Of a DNA stretch of 64,000 bases, positions 13,177 to 21,303 are shown one piece after another. The position numbers and the translations under genes were made by a program. Every line of letters begins with the position of its first letter. The stretch's first letter is position 1. This DNA comes from Symbiodinium microadriaticum (lineage: Eukaryota; Sar; Dinophyceae; Suessiales; Symbiodiniaceae): NCBI GenBank assembly GCA_001939145.1, contig LSRX01000185.1, forward strand, positions 612,038-676,037, written 5' to 3'. Under the pieces are notes generated by a model, which ran no database searches, had not been told where the DNA came from, and saw only the letters and a list, made by a program, of their open reading frames with translations.

Positions 13177-13846
13177 TGCGCACACACAAAGAAGGCACCT
13201 GCTTGCTGCTCCGCGACATGTCCTTGAAAGCCGCGGAAGTGTTAGAAGTTGAGGTTTTGCACCCCTTCATTGCAAAAGCTGGGGGGATTCCTGGCTCAGG
13301 GAGGTTTTCCGCTTTAGGACTTAGGGGGGTTGACGGTCTAGGCTATGGTCAGGGGTTTAGGGTACTTCTCTGCCCAGCTGTGGGGTTCGTGCAGATTGGG
13401 GAAATCCCCGGGCTGCGGCAACAGCTACCGCAACTGTCTGAAGCACAACACGTAGAAGGCCTGGCTCTGCTGGGCCTTTAGGGCCTACTTGTATACAGGG
13501 AGTGAACCCTGCAGGAATTAAGCTTTTAGGGATTAGCGGCGTAGGCATCTAGCCGAATCTAGCCCAATACCTCCTTGCGACGGGACTGTAACTTTAAGAG
13601 GGCTGACCCAAGTGGAATTGCACAGCCGAAGTAGCTTCCGCCTACATAAAGGGGCCAACAAGAAGGCCCCAGTCAGAGCAGAAGAAAGCACCCGCAGAGA
13701 ACAATGCCAACCTGGGGTCTACTGAAAAGATGAGAGCTCTCAGTAAGTCAAGAGCCCTGCTTGTTGCAAGGTAGGGGCAGCCACGGGTCCCTAAAGCCCT
13801 GAACCCACTTCCAAAACGCCCTAAACCCCCTGAAAACACGTTTACA
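13177..13846. other. Unrecognised sequence with TTTAGGG words
   Basis: Degenerate TTTAGGG-type words (TTTAGGACTTAGGGG, GGTTTAGGG) occur at 13310-13365. A 101-codon open frame covers them but reads through repeat words and has no motif. Confidence 0.5.
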
Positions 13847-13918
13847 CCTTACCTTTCTGAGGCCCCGAATACAAAGCTCCCCCTAAACCCTAAACCCTTA
13901 CCTTTTTGAGGCCCCGAA
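13847..13918 (-). repeat. Telomere-like tract flanked by 23-bp direct repeat
   Basis: CCTTACCTTTCTGAGGCCCC plus GAA at 13847-13869 recurs at 13896-13918 with one substitution. Between the two lies a 26-bp segment ending in CCCCCTAAACCCTAAAC. This is either a short tandem duplication or an insertion of telomere-like DNA with a target duplication. The repeat is longer than at the other tracts. Confidence 0.6.
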
Positions 13919-15131
13919 GAGAACGCTCTTTCTCTCAAAAGGCTCCCCGAGACCCGCACCGAGCTGGGAGTCGACCTCCGGTCGGCTGGTGCAATGCGCA
14001 CCTCCTGTGACTCCCGGAAGGACTTCGGGGTTTTGAGTGTAAGTCTATAGTGTTTCTTTTAGGGTTCAGGCGTTTGTTGGTTTTTGTGCGCCTCTTTTCC
14101 GTCCGCCTTGATGGTTTGGGGTCTATAGGATTTAGGGTTCAGCGTTATTTTTTACTGTTGCCAAAGTCTTCGTGCAACATGTTGCGGAGCTACGGCTGAG
14201 CTACCCCTAGCGCCCGAACCCACTCAGATCAGCTGCAACCTTAAGACATCGTAGAATGTTGTTTAAGAGGAGCAGGAATCGAGTCAGGTAGAGTACCTTA
14301 CAACCGCGCTTGAAACGCATGCTATCTACCTATGCCAAAGCGTAGGTGGCTCAAGGCCTCAGCGCATTTGTTCACCCACGCGCTCGGAGAATCTGGGTGA
14401 GGCCGTGTACAACGGTCAGAATGAGCCCAAGGCCGCCTAAACCCTATAAGCCCTAAAGCCTAAACCCTTTTGCCACAGGCTTGAATTGAGATCGCCCCGC
14501 CAAATCCCTCGCAGCACATCGCACTCGTGAACCCTAAACCCTAAATCCTAAACTCGCCATGGAGTTTCCGTTCTTTGGCTGTAAGCGCTGGGGACCAAGG
14601 GGCTCAACCCCTACATCCCCAAGCTTTAAGAGCTGAGCATCAGAAACCCCGAACTTCTTAAACTGTAAACCATAACACCCGTATGTCTATGTTTAAGTGG
14701 TCTTCTGCCACTCCATTACTTGCTACCGTCCGCAGAGCTCCTCCTGCTCCGAAGATGGGTCCGGAGCCTTGCGAAACCCCGAGCTTGCCGTTCCGAGGTA
14801 AGGCTTAGGAATCTCGGCTCAGGCTTTAGCCAAGCAGAGCTTGAAAGATAAACTTGACTACAACGCAACCCCAGAAAAGGCCGACGGTGTAGGGCCCGAT
14901 TGACGGCTTAGGGTCTGATTCACATTCGTTGGTTTCAAGTTCACGCCGTGGCTGTCAAGCTTGTCGGTGAGATGTCATGTAGGATCCAGGCTTCAGTTTG
15001 TTGCCGCAGAGGTTCCCTTCGTCAGCAAGCCGAAGATAGAATACCATCGGTCGAGGATTTCGCTTCGATCTTTCGGTACGAACTCTTTGCCCTGCAGCTT
15101 TTGAACCCCTGAAACGTGATTTTCAAGTAGG
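13919..15131. other. Unrecognised sequence with telomere words
   Basis: CCCTAAA words cluster at 14437-14470 and 14530-14555. TTTAGGG words lie at 14060-14150. A weak tRNA-like stretch on the minus strand at 14265-14335 was judged not good enough to call. No gene is recognisable. Confidence 0.5.
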
Positions 15132-15291
15132 CCCACAATTTCAGGGACCCAAAAAGGACACAAGCATAAGCATTCTATAGGGATATCCCTACCTTATTGG
15201 GCTTCATTATGACGGGGGGTTGTATGGGATATCTTTGTCCTAATTCTTGCTTATGGTGCTTTTTTGGGGCCCTACAAAAATAAGTTGTGGG
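15132..15291. mobile_element. Single inverted-repeat element, about 160 bp
   Basis: The left arm starts CCCACAATTTCAGGGACCCA. The reverse complement of the right arm starts CCCACAACTTATTTTTGTAG and continues GGGCCCCAAAAAAG. Both arms contain CATAAGCA-like words and end near GATATCCC, so about 50 bp on each side pair imperfectly. No other copy was found in the window. No coding capacity. Confidence 0.5.
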
Positions 15292-15304
15292 ATCCACTCC
15301 CCCA

Positions 15305-15356
15305 AAGACCACGACAACCCTAGAAAACCCTAAACCCTAAACCCGAGACCAGGACA
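15305..15356 (-). repeat. Telomere-like insertion with 12-bp direct-repeat borders
   Basis: AAGACCACGACA at 15305-15316 and GAGACCAGGACA at 15345-15356 match at 10 of 12 positions. They border a 28-bp tract, 15317-15344, of CCCTAGAAAACCCTAAACCC type. The geometry matches the two tracts with perfect 12-bp borders at 16776 and 26623. The mismatches suggest an older event. Confidence 0.55.
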
Positions 15357-15698
15357 GGACCCTAGACTGTTGTAGACCCTTATTACCGTAACCCTACAAC
15401 GTTATCTTAGAGACCATACGGGCCCCGAACCCCGTTAAGAGGAGGCCCTTTTTAAAAGCCCACGCCACCGAGGCTACCAGGGTCCCTCCCTGGAATCCTC
15501 GGTGTGTTAGGCACACCAAGCCCCTTAGGCCCTGGGCCACGACAAACCCCGGAAAGGAAAACCCCCCAAAACCCTAGGCCAGAGCCCTTCTTAATCCTAA
15601 CCCCAAACCCCACCAAATCCCACAACTCCAAACCCTAAAGCCCAAAGCCTTGAAACGCTAAATGCCCAGGACTAGGCTCCTCCCCATAGCCCTGTAAT
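15357..15698 (-). other. CCCTAAA-word sequence without a gene
   Basis: Degenerate words (CCCTAGG, CCCCAAACCC, CCCTAAAG) are spread through the segment. No open frame of note. Confidence 0.5.
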
Positions 15699-15817
15699 AA
15701 TATGGGGGGGTTTCCGAAAACAGGGGACCCTAATATAGCACCCTTAATAGTAGGATCCTTGTTATAAGGACCCCCCAAAAAAAATATATACCCCTACTTT
15801 CCGGAAAGCCCCATAAT
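15699..15817 (+). mobile_element. Family A hairpin element, copy 1 (MITE-like)
   Basis: The left end TATGGGGGGGTTTCCGAAAA and the reverse complement of the right end (TTATGGGGCTTTCCGGAAAG) are terminal inverted repeats. The interior holds GGGGACCCTAATATAGCACC, then GTAGGATCCTTGTTATAAGG. It is slightly longer than other copies because of an A-rich expansion near 15777-15786. Non-coding. Confidence 0.8.
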
Positions 15818-15890
15818 ATCTGTATCCCTTCTTCTTCAGGCGGCTGAGCGCCCAGCAGAGACCGGTCTAAGAATCAGCTCCTCCGGCTCC

Positions 15891-16006
15891 CCCTGGAGTA
15901 CAAAGAGATTAGAACAGCCCTGGAGTACAAAGAGATTAGAATAGCCCTGGAGTACAAAGAGATTAGAATAGCCCTGGAGTACAGTTACAAAGAGATTAGA
16001 ATAGGG
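15891..16006 (+). repeat. 27-bp minisatellite, four copies
   Basis: Units start CCCTGGAGTACAAAGAGATT at 15891, 15918, 15945 and 15972. The first three are almost identical. The fourth carries a short insertion (GTTACAA) after GGAGTACA. No telomere word occurs inside the unit, unlike the minisatellites at 38624 and 61087. Confidence 0.93.
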
Positions 16007-16270
16007 TTTAGTGTCTTTAGTGTCTGTCCAGGGGATACTATACCCTAAACTTCCCTAAACCCTAAACCCTATATGCCTATACCCATCTTGGAACTGTATG
16101 GCGACTAGATTAGTGCTTGAGTGTCTGTCATGGAATACTATATGGGTAGTTCTCTGAATTAGGGTCCCTTTTTAGGTTCCCACTGGGCCACAGAAGGGAC
16201 CCTACTTTAGAGCACTACCCATATGCTATAACCATGTTGGAACTATATGGGGACACTGTATGGAATCATT
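16007..16270 (+). repeat. Nested repeat cluster around a family C element
   Basis: AGTGTCTGTC followed by GATACTATA or AATACTATA occurs near 16019 and 16120. CCATCTTGGAACTGTATGG near 16083 recurs as CCATGTTGGAACTATATGG near 16233, on the other side of the family C copy. A short CCCTAAA run sits at about 16043-16070. This suggests local duplication before or during insertion of the hairpin element. Confidence 0.5.
16140..16224 (+). mobile_element. Family C hairpin element, copy 2
   Basis: ATATGGGTAGTTCTCTGAAT at the left end and ATATGGGTAGTGCTCTAAAG (reverse complement of the right end) are inverted repeats extending over GTAGGGTCCCTT-like words. The arms are the clearest of the family and the loop is short. 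Total 85 bp, non-coding. The interior differs from copies 1 and 3. Confidence 0.7.
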
Positions 16271-16576
16271 CCGACCTCTACATTAGGGCCTAGGATTGTT
16301 TGTTGCATTCTTTTTGGTGCTTGTCTCGTTCGTGCTTTGTAGGGATGGGACTTATCTTTCGTTTGCTGCTTCATTTTGGGGCTAAGGCTATATGCTTTTC
16401 GCGAGGTGCAGCTCAATCAAACGTTTACGACGTTGAGGCTTAAGGCTGTAGTTTTGTATTGGCCTTCGGCTATGTGGAGCTGGCATGGCTAAGCATTCGA
16501 AGTTCCAGGATTCCAGGTAAGGCATTCCAGGGCTTACTTAGGGCTTGGACTCTCGCAACTCGGACTCTTCATGGAA

Positions 16577-16690
16577 TATAGGGGGCCTTAATAACTACCG
16601 ATGCTATTTTGGGGGGGCTCCTTGCCAAAATTATAGTATGCTATACCCCCCCCCAAAAAAACCCCCTTCCGATGATTAAGGCCCCTGCAC
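16577..16690 (+). mobile_element. Family B hairpin element, copy 2
   Basis: The left end ATATAGGGGGCCTTAATAAC and the reverse complement of the right end (GCAGGGGCCTTAATCATC) pair. Internal poly-G (16611-16617) and poly-C with poly-A (16647-16661) stretches are also mutually complementary, so nearly the whole element could fold into one hairpin. Confidence 0.6.
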
Positions 16691-16775
16691 TAGGCAATTC
16701 CGGTTTTAGGTTGTGGTGTCGGAGTGTAGGTTCTTGGGCTCTGGTTTAAGATCTCGAGCTTCACTTGAATAGGTG

Positions 16776-16849
16776 CGGCCATAAGCCGGGTTCAGGGTTT
16801 GGTTTAGGGTTTGGTTTAGGGTTTAGGGTTTAGGGTACGGCCATAAGCC
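16776..16849 (+). repeat. TTTAGGG insertion with perfect 12-bp direct-repeat borders
   Basis: CGGCCATAAGCC occurs at 16776-16787 and 16838-16849. The 50 bp between, 16788-16837, consist only of TTTAGGG, TTTGG and TTCAGGG units. The bases just outside the two 12-mers differ, so the duplication is exactly 12 bp. This is what insertion of telomeric repeat into a staggered break, with fill-in of 12 bases, would leave. Confidence 0.85.
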
Positions 16850-17425
16850 TAACATCTTGCAGGCTTGAGCCCGAAAGTCCTACAGCTTAGGCCCAGGACA
16901 AGAGCAGGTGATACAAGGCCCTATATAACTTGATAGGTAGATCCGGGTCTGCGGGTATGTTGTAGTATACTTCTGAAGAGACTCTAAGGGATCTTACTAC
17001 TAGATATTTCACTTAAGAACTGTATCACTGCGTCTTAAAAGCCCATACCCACACCTTCGAAGCACTAACCCCCCCCCCCCAGGACGCCACTCCGCACGGA
17101 AAAGCCGTGCCTGTGCCGTCAGTCTGAGTAAAGCACCTCAAGCAATTCTTTTGAAAGGGTATTTTGTTGTTGCCTCCCACCCTTATGCTTCGGCTTGGGT
17201 TTTCATGGACTGTAAACTTTTGGTTTCAGGTCTCGGGTTTCGGAATTCGGGTTCGGACGTCTCGTGTTCAGGGTATGGGGATGCTTCTAATGGGCGGTGC
17301 CTGGTGTACGAAAGGTCTCAGGGCACGGGATTTATGAAGATTCTGTGGTATGGCTTACGTAAATCTCTGGCTTCGCAACAGGAAGGGACAATCGTGTACT
17401 CTATGTCCAGGCTACGGGACAGGTA
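16850..17425. other. Unrecognised sequence without a supported gene
   Basis: No repeat other than a poly-C run at about 17070-17081. A 269-codon frame starting at 17151 gains its length only by reading through the CT-rich tract to the right. Confidence 0.5.
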
Positions 17426-17877
17426 CTGCACCTCTCCCTCTCCTTCTCTCCCCATATCTTTCTCTCTCTCTCTCTCTCCCTCTCTCTCTCTCTCTCTTTC
17501 CCTCCCTTGCTCTCTCGCTCTCTCGTTCGTTCATTTTCTAGGGCCGAACGGTCCGGTCAAAGACGCCTTGAGGGCGGGCGTCATTGTTGTAGGGTATTTC
17601 GGGGTAGTCGGCAGGAAATTGGAGGTTGCTCTATTCCTTCCTTCGTTCCTTCCTTCCTTCCTGTGCGCGCAGGTCTGGTTCGCAGACACGTGCCGTAGGC
17701 ACCCCCCACCCTTTTTGGACTATGAGGGCTCTCTCTCTCTCTCTCCCTCCCTCCTCCCGCTCCTGGGCTTGGGAGGCATCCGAGGCCTCTCTCTCTCTCT
17801 CTCTCTCTCTCCGGCTGTCTCTCTATCTCTCAATCTCTCTGGCTCTCCAGCTCTCTCTCTCTCTGGCTCTCTGGCCC

Positions 17878-17908
<31 letters not shown>

Positions 17909-17909
17909 C

Positions 17910-17959
<50 letters not shown>

Positions 17960-18072
17960 AATCTACCTAAATCTGTCTTAATCTATCTAGAGGTATCTAT
18001 CTATATATCTATCTGTCTGCCTGTCTATCTATCTATCTCTCTCTCTCTCTCTCTCTCGTTCGCTCTCTCTGC
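17426..18072. repeat. CT/CTAT-rich polypyrimidine region
   Basis: Long (CT)n runs at 17459-17500, 17731-17748, 17788-17812 and 17906-17950 are mixed with (CTTC)n near 17635-17660 and (CTAT)n near 17880-17906 and 17995-18036. Nearly the whole 650 bp have pyrimidines on the + strand. Open frames across it are serine/leucine low-complexity artefacts. Confidence 0.95.
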
Positions 18073-19720
18073 CTGTCTGTTTCGGAACCGCGACATGCAC
18101 GGTCCAATGACCATGCACCATCAAATCAGCGGCCACACATGTTAAATCAACTCATGTGCCTTTCCAGCAGATGTCACACCTTTACGATATGCTAGAAGAT
18201 GTGCGCGCAAACAAACATAGACGAGACGAAAAGCAAGCTGGTCACAGGACAAGCGAACACATCAAAAGTTCATGGAAGCAACAAACACGTAAGTCTCGAA
18301 TGGCTGTGAGCCCAAATCTAAAGCGGAAACTCCAAAATACACCGAAACCCACAGACGTACATTACCCCAGGCCCTATTGCCCCTGATTGGCCCAACAGAG
18401 CACTAACTAACATTAACTAACCTTGAGGTGCAAACGATTCCTGCAAGGCCCGATGAGCCCAAAAACCCCAATCACCGGAGCCGACATTGACTTCGTAGAC
18501 GTGAATGAACCCGACATCCCACGCCACACTACATCTAGAATCCAACCTTCAAATTTTAAACCCTTGAAAAGTCCAGCTCAAAGCCACGCCGAGGCCGCAG
18601 CTGCTGCCGCTGCTGCTTTCGCTCTGTGGCCGCGTACTCCGTGGGACTGTGGTGCGGTCGCTGAGGCGGCTGTGGCTCCTGAAGAATTCGAAGCCCGAAA
18701 CTGTACCCGCTAAGTGGTTTTAGCATGTTTTCAAGACTTCAAAGTAATCCCGGGTGCCCTGAACATCACGAAGGCGCATTCGAAAGGTTCATCTCCCTCT
18801 AGATAGCAACTTTGGCAAGTCGCGGGTGGGCCGCAACAACTTGTGGAATGAGTGATTTATAAGGGACTGCCCAAACACTCTTTTGTTATTGCCACACTTG
18901 GTGTTGCCTGCACGTGAGAGAGGAAAGTGATGCCAGGGAGGCCGCAAGGTCCCTGCCATATTATCAAAGCTTGAGCATCGCCAAAAGCAGCCAAACTCCT
19001 GAAGCCTGCAGTCTGCGATTGTGTTAGTGGAACTGCTCCCTCAATGCTTTCAAGCACGGTCCGGTCCTTTCCCCCAGCGGCTCGAAAGACTCGTCCAGGA
19101 TACGAAACTCTATGTAGAAGGCGTCCTGCGTGCAAAGCAGGAACAACTTGGGGCTTGGTCCGCACAAGCCTTCCCCTGAATATATCTGCTTCAGCCGACA
19201 CGTACTGCAACAAGTACGCCTGTTACGAACCAAAACAACTTCCACATCCAAGCAAGGAAGCCTGCAGGCTTCACCTCAACCTTTCGCCTACCAGCCTTCA
19301 ACAACACCAGTGGGATCCCAGACATCAGAATCGACACCTGGTGTCCCAACAGACGTTGGGTGGGCCCGGGATTGCTGAAGGTTCTACATGGGCCAACAAT
19401 CTCGGCTAGGATTCCGTATGCAGCCGGAATTTTCACGTCCAGACTCAGAACTTGGTCGTACTTCTTGTAGCAAATGTAGACAAAACTCAACTAATAGCCG
19501 AAAGCCCCTGACCCTTAATCCCTAAAGCCCGAGCCCTGCATCCTAACACAGAACCGTATCAACTAGACATATTTTCCACAACAAACCCATGTAAACCAAT
19601 CCATTTCTCACAACCCAAAAAAGCATCCGCTTAAACCCACAAACATCCTAGGCCCCAAAAAAGCCCTCGGAAAAATTCCCAGTCGCCACACACCCTAGAA
19701 CCTTAAACATCCCCTTTGGG
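18073..19720. other. Unrecognised sequence without a supported gene
   Basis: The longest frames are about 120 codons (19044-19409 + and 18857-19213 -). They overlap on opposite strands and have no motif. CCCTAAA-type words appear from 19510. A short GCTGCCGCTGCTGCT run lies at 18600-18617. Confidence 0.5.
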
Positions 19721-19822
19721 CCTTAGCAGTTGAGTTCATAAGCACAAAAAAGTGTACACTTTCAGTTCTATAAGGGATCATCTTATCCCAAAAAGTTTAT
19801 TTATAGTCTAGTAATTCAGCTC
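19721..19822 (+). mobile_element. Family D hairpin element, copy 2
   Basis: CCTTAGCAGTTGAGTTCATA at the left and the reverse complement of the right end (GGGCCCTTAGGAGCTGAATT) are imperfect terminal inverted repeats. The core CACTTTCAGTTCTATAAGGG, then ATCCCAAAAAGTTTA, is nearly identical to the copy at 12815. Non-coding. Confidence 0.65.
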
Positions 19823-19937
19823 CTAAGGGCCCTTGGCCGTCCCGTGAATCGAGCCGAGCTCGGCCCAGCCAGTCCAACGACTCCACAGCCTGTGAGGATG
19901 GGAGGAAGAGCGGCTGAGGGAGGGAGGGCTGAGAGGT

Positions 19938-19995
19938 CTTTTGGTTTTTTTTTTGGCCTCCCGCCTGGCTAGGACGAGCCTACGATGCAGGGTTG
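19938..19995 (-). repeat. Dispersed module G with T-run
   Basis: A T-run followed by GGCCTCCCGCCTGGCTAGGA and CGAGCCTACGATGCAGGG. Similar modules occur at 39682 (T-run, then GGCCTCCCACCTAGCTAGGG), 54199 and 58621. Read on the minus strand the module ends in GGGAGGCC plus an A-run, like the 3' tail of a retroposed sequence. That interpretation is inference. Confidence 0.5.
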
Positions 19996-20379
19996 AGGGT
20001 TTAGGGACCTATAGGCTTAGAGGTTTTAGGTTTTTGGGGCAGAGGGCGAGCAGGTGCCAGGTTTTGGGGGTTGGTTTGAGGAGGAGGGTTTGTTAGAGGC
20101 TCTCTTCTGCCGGGATAGGAGCCGGGAGGGGTCTAAGTTTGAGGTTGCGGGGATGAGGGGACCGGAGGATGTGGTCCCGGGGGTGCTAGGTTTTAGGATT
20201 GGGATGCGTGGAAGGTTTTTGTGCTTAAGCTTTCGAGGTCCCGCATCATAGTGAAGAGCAGAGCATTAAGTTAAGGGCTTGGTTTGAGGCTTCGTGGCCG
20301 TCGAGGCTTCGGGGCTCGCGCTTCGGGCTTGGGGTATGGGCTGTGGTGGTTATGTTCTCGCCTTTCCGGTGTACAGTCT
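19996..20379 (+). other. TTTAGGG and GGCTTCGGG word field
   Basis: Words such as GAGGGTTTAGGG, GAGGTTTTAGG, GCTTCGGGGCT and GCTTCGGGCTTGGGG recur. No gene is recognisable. A 65-codon frame lies within it. Confidence 0.5.
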
Positions 20380-20490
20380 ATATGGGGGTTTCCGAAAATA
20401 GGGGACCCTAATATAGCACCCTAAATGATAGGATCCTCATTAGAAGGACTCCAGAATAAGGTACCCCCTTATTTTCGGAAACTCCCATAT
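20380..20490 (+). mobile_element. Family A hairpin element, copy 2 (best preserved)
   Basis: ATATGGGGGTTTCCGAAAAT at the left and ATATGGGAGTTTCCGAAAAT (reverse complement of the right end) are near-perfect terminal inverted repeats of about 20 bp. The pairing continues imperfectly inward (AGGGGACC against AAGGGGGTACC). The interior contains CCCTAATATAGCACCCTAAA and GATAGGATCC. Total 111 bp, non-coding. A good reference copy for the family. Confidence 0.88.
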
Positions 20491-20824
20491 GGGCTTTCCT
20501 CAGGTGCAGGCTAGAGGGCTGATTAGACTTTCTGGGTCGAAGGCTTAGGGAGGAAAACTAGCTGGCCGCTATGCTCTCTCGATTTCATGGCTTGGAGTCC
20601 CCTTCTCACGAGGCTTAGGGCTCGGAGATTAGAGGACACATGAGACCCCGTGAATGTCACTCATCCGTGGTCCTTCCCAAGACCCATCAGAACCCGAAGC
20701 GACACCGCCTCATCGCCCATGTGCATCTTCACCGCAAGCGCCCTGTACTCGCCTTTCACTAGGCTTGACAATACAGACGCCTGGATATCGAATAATGATG
20801 ATAATAACAATGCCATATAGTCCC
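20491..20824. other. Unrecognised sequence
   Basis: No repeat or gene recognised. Confidence 0.5.
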
Positions 20825-21120
20825 TATATATATATATACACACACACATATATATATATATATATACACATCATATATCTATAAATATGCTTCTACATGC
20901 ATATATGCACATACACATGCGCATGCGCATGAGCCTGCATGAGCACATACATGTACATATACATGTACATATACCGGCAAGTGCACATGCACGTGTACAC
21001 ATAGACATAGACACAGACATGCATGCATGCATGCATACAACAATACAATACAATACAATACAATACAATACAATACAATACAATACAATACAATACAATA
21101 CAATACAATACAATACAATA

Positions 21121-21216
21121 GTATATGGGTAGTTCTCTAACTAAGGTCCCTTGTTTAGGTCCCCAATATAGTACGACACCCGTATAAAAAGAATCCTAAA
21201 AGCGACCCTGATTTAC
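21121..21216 (+). mobile_element. Family C hairpin element, copy 3, inside an ACAAT array
   Basis: It starts GTATATGGGTAGTTCTCTAA and contains TTTAGGTCCCCAATATAGTA and CACCCGTATAAAAA, matching the interior of copy 1 at 13082. The right arm is eroded. (ACAAT)n arrays lie directly on both sides, so the element interrupts a formerly continuous microsatellite. One unresolved base lies at the right junction. Confidence 0.65.
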
Positions 21217-21217
21217 N
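21217..21217. other. Single ambiguous base (N)
   Basis: An isolated N at the junction between the family C element and the right ACAAT array. It probably marks a polished or joined assembly position. The true junction sequence is therefore uncertain. Confidence 0.95.
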
Positions 21218-21303
21218 ATACAATACAATACAATACAATACAATACAATACATACATACATACATGCATGCATGCATGCATACATACATACATACATACA
21301 TAC

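Larger units (their letters stand above)
20825..21303. repeat. Compound microsatellite cluster
   Basis: In order: (TA)/(CA) at 20825-20873, imperfect ACATGC/ACATGT-rich sequence at 20885-21035, (ACAAT)n at 21038-21120, a family C element, (ACAAT)n again at 21218-21250, then (CATA)/(CATG) at 21251-21303. Open frames across it encode cysteine/isoleucine/valine-type periodic peptides and are artefacts. Confidence 0.95.

Noticed and set aside
14265..14335. Minus-strand tRNA-like sequence with a TCA loop and a possible long variable arm
   Set aside because: A GCG/CGC stem around TTTCAAG and a GGTA/TACC hairpin are suggestive of a class II or selenocysteine tRNA, but the T-stem, D-arm and acceptor do not pair. 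Too weak to call.
17151..17960. 269-codon plus-strand frame
   Set aside because: More than half of it is Ser/Leu from (CT)n. The first part has no motif.
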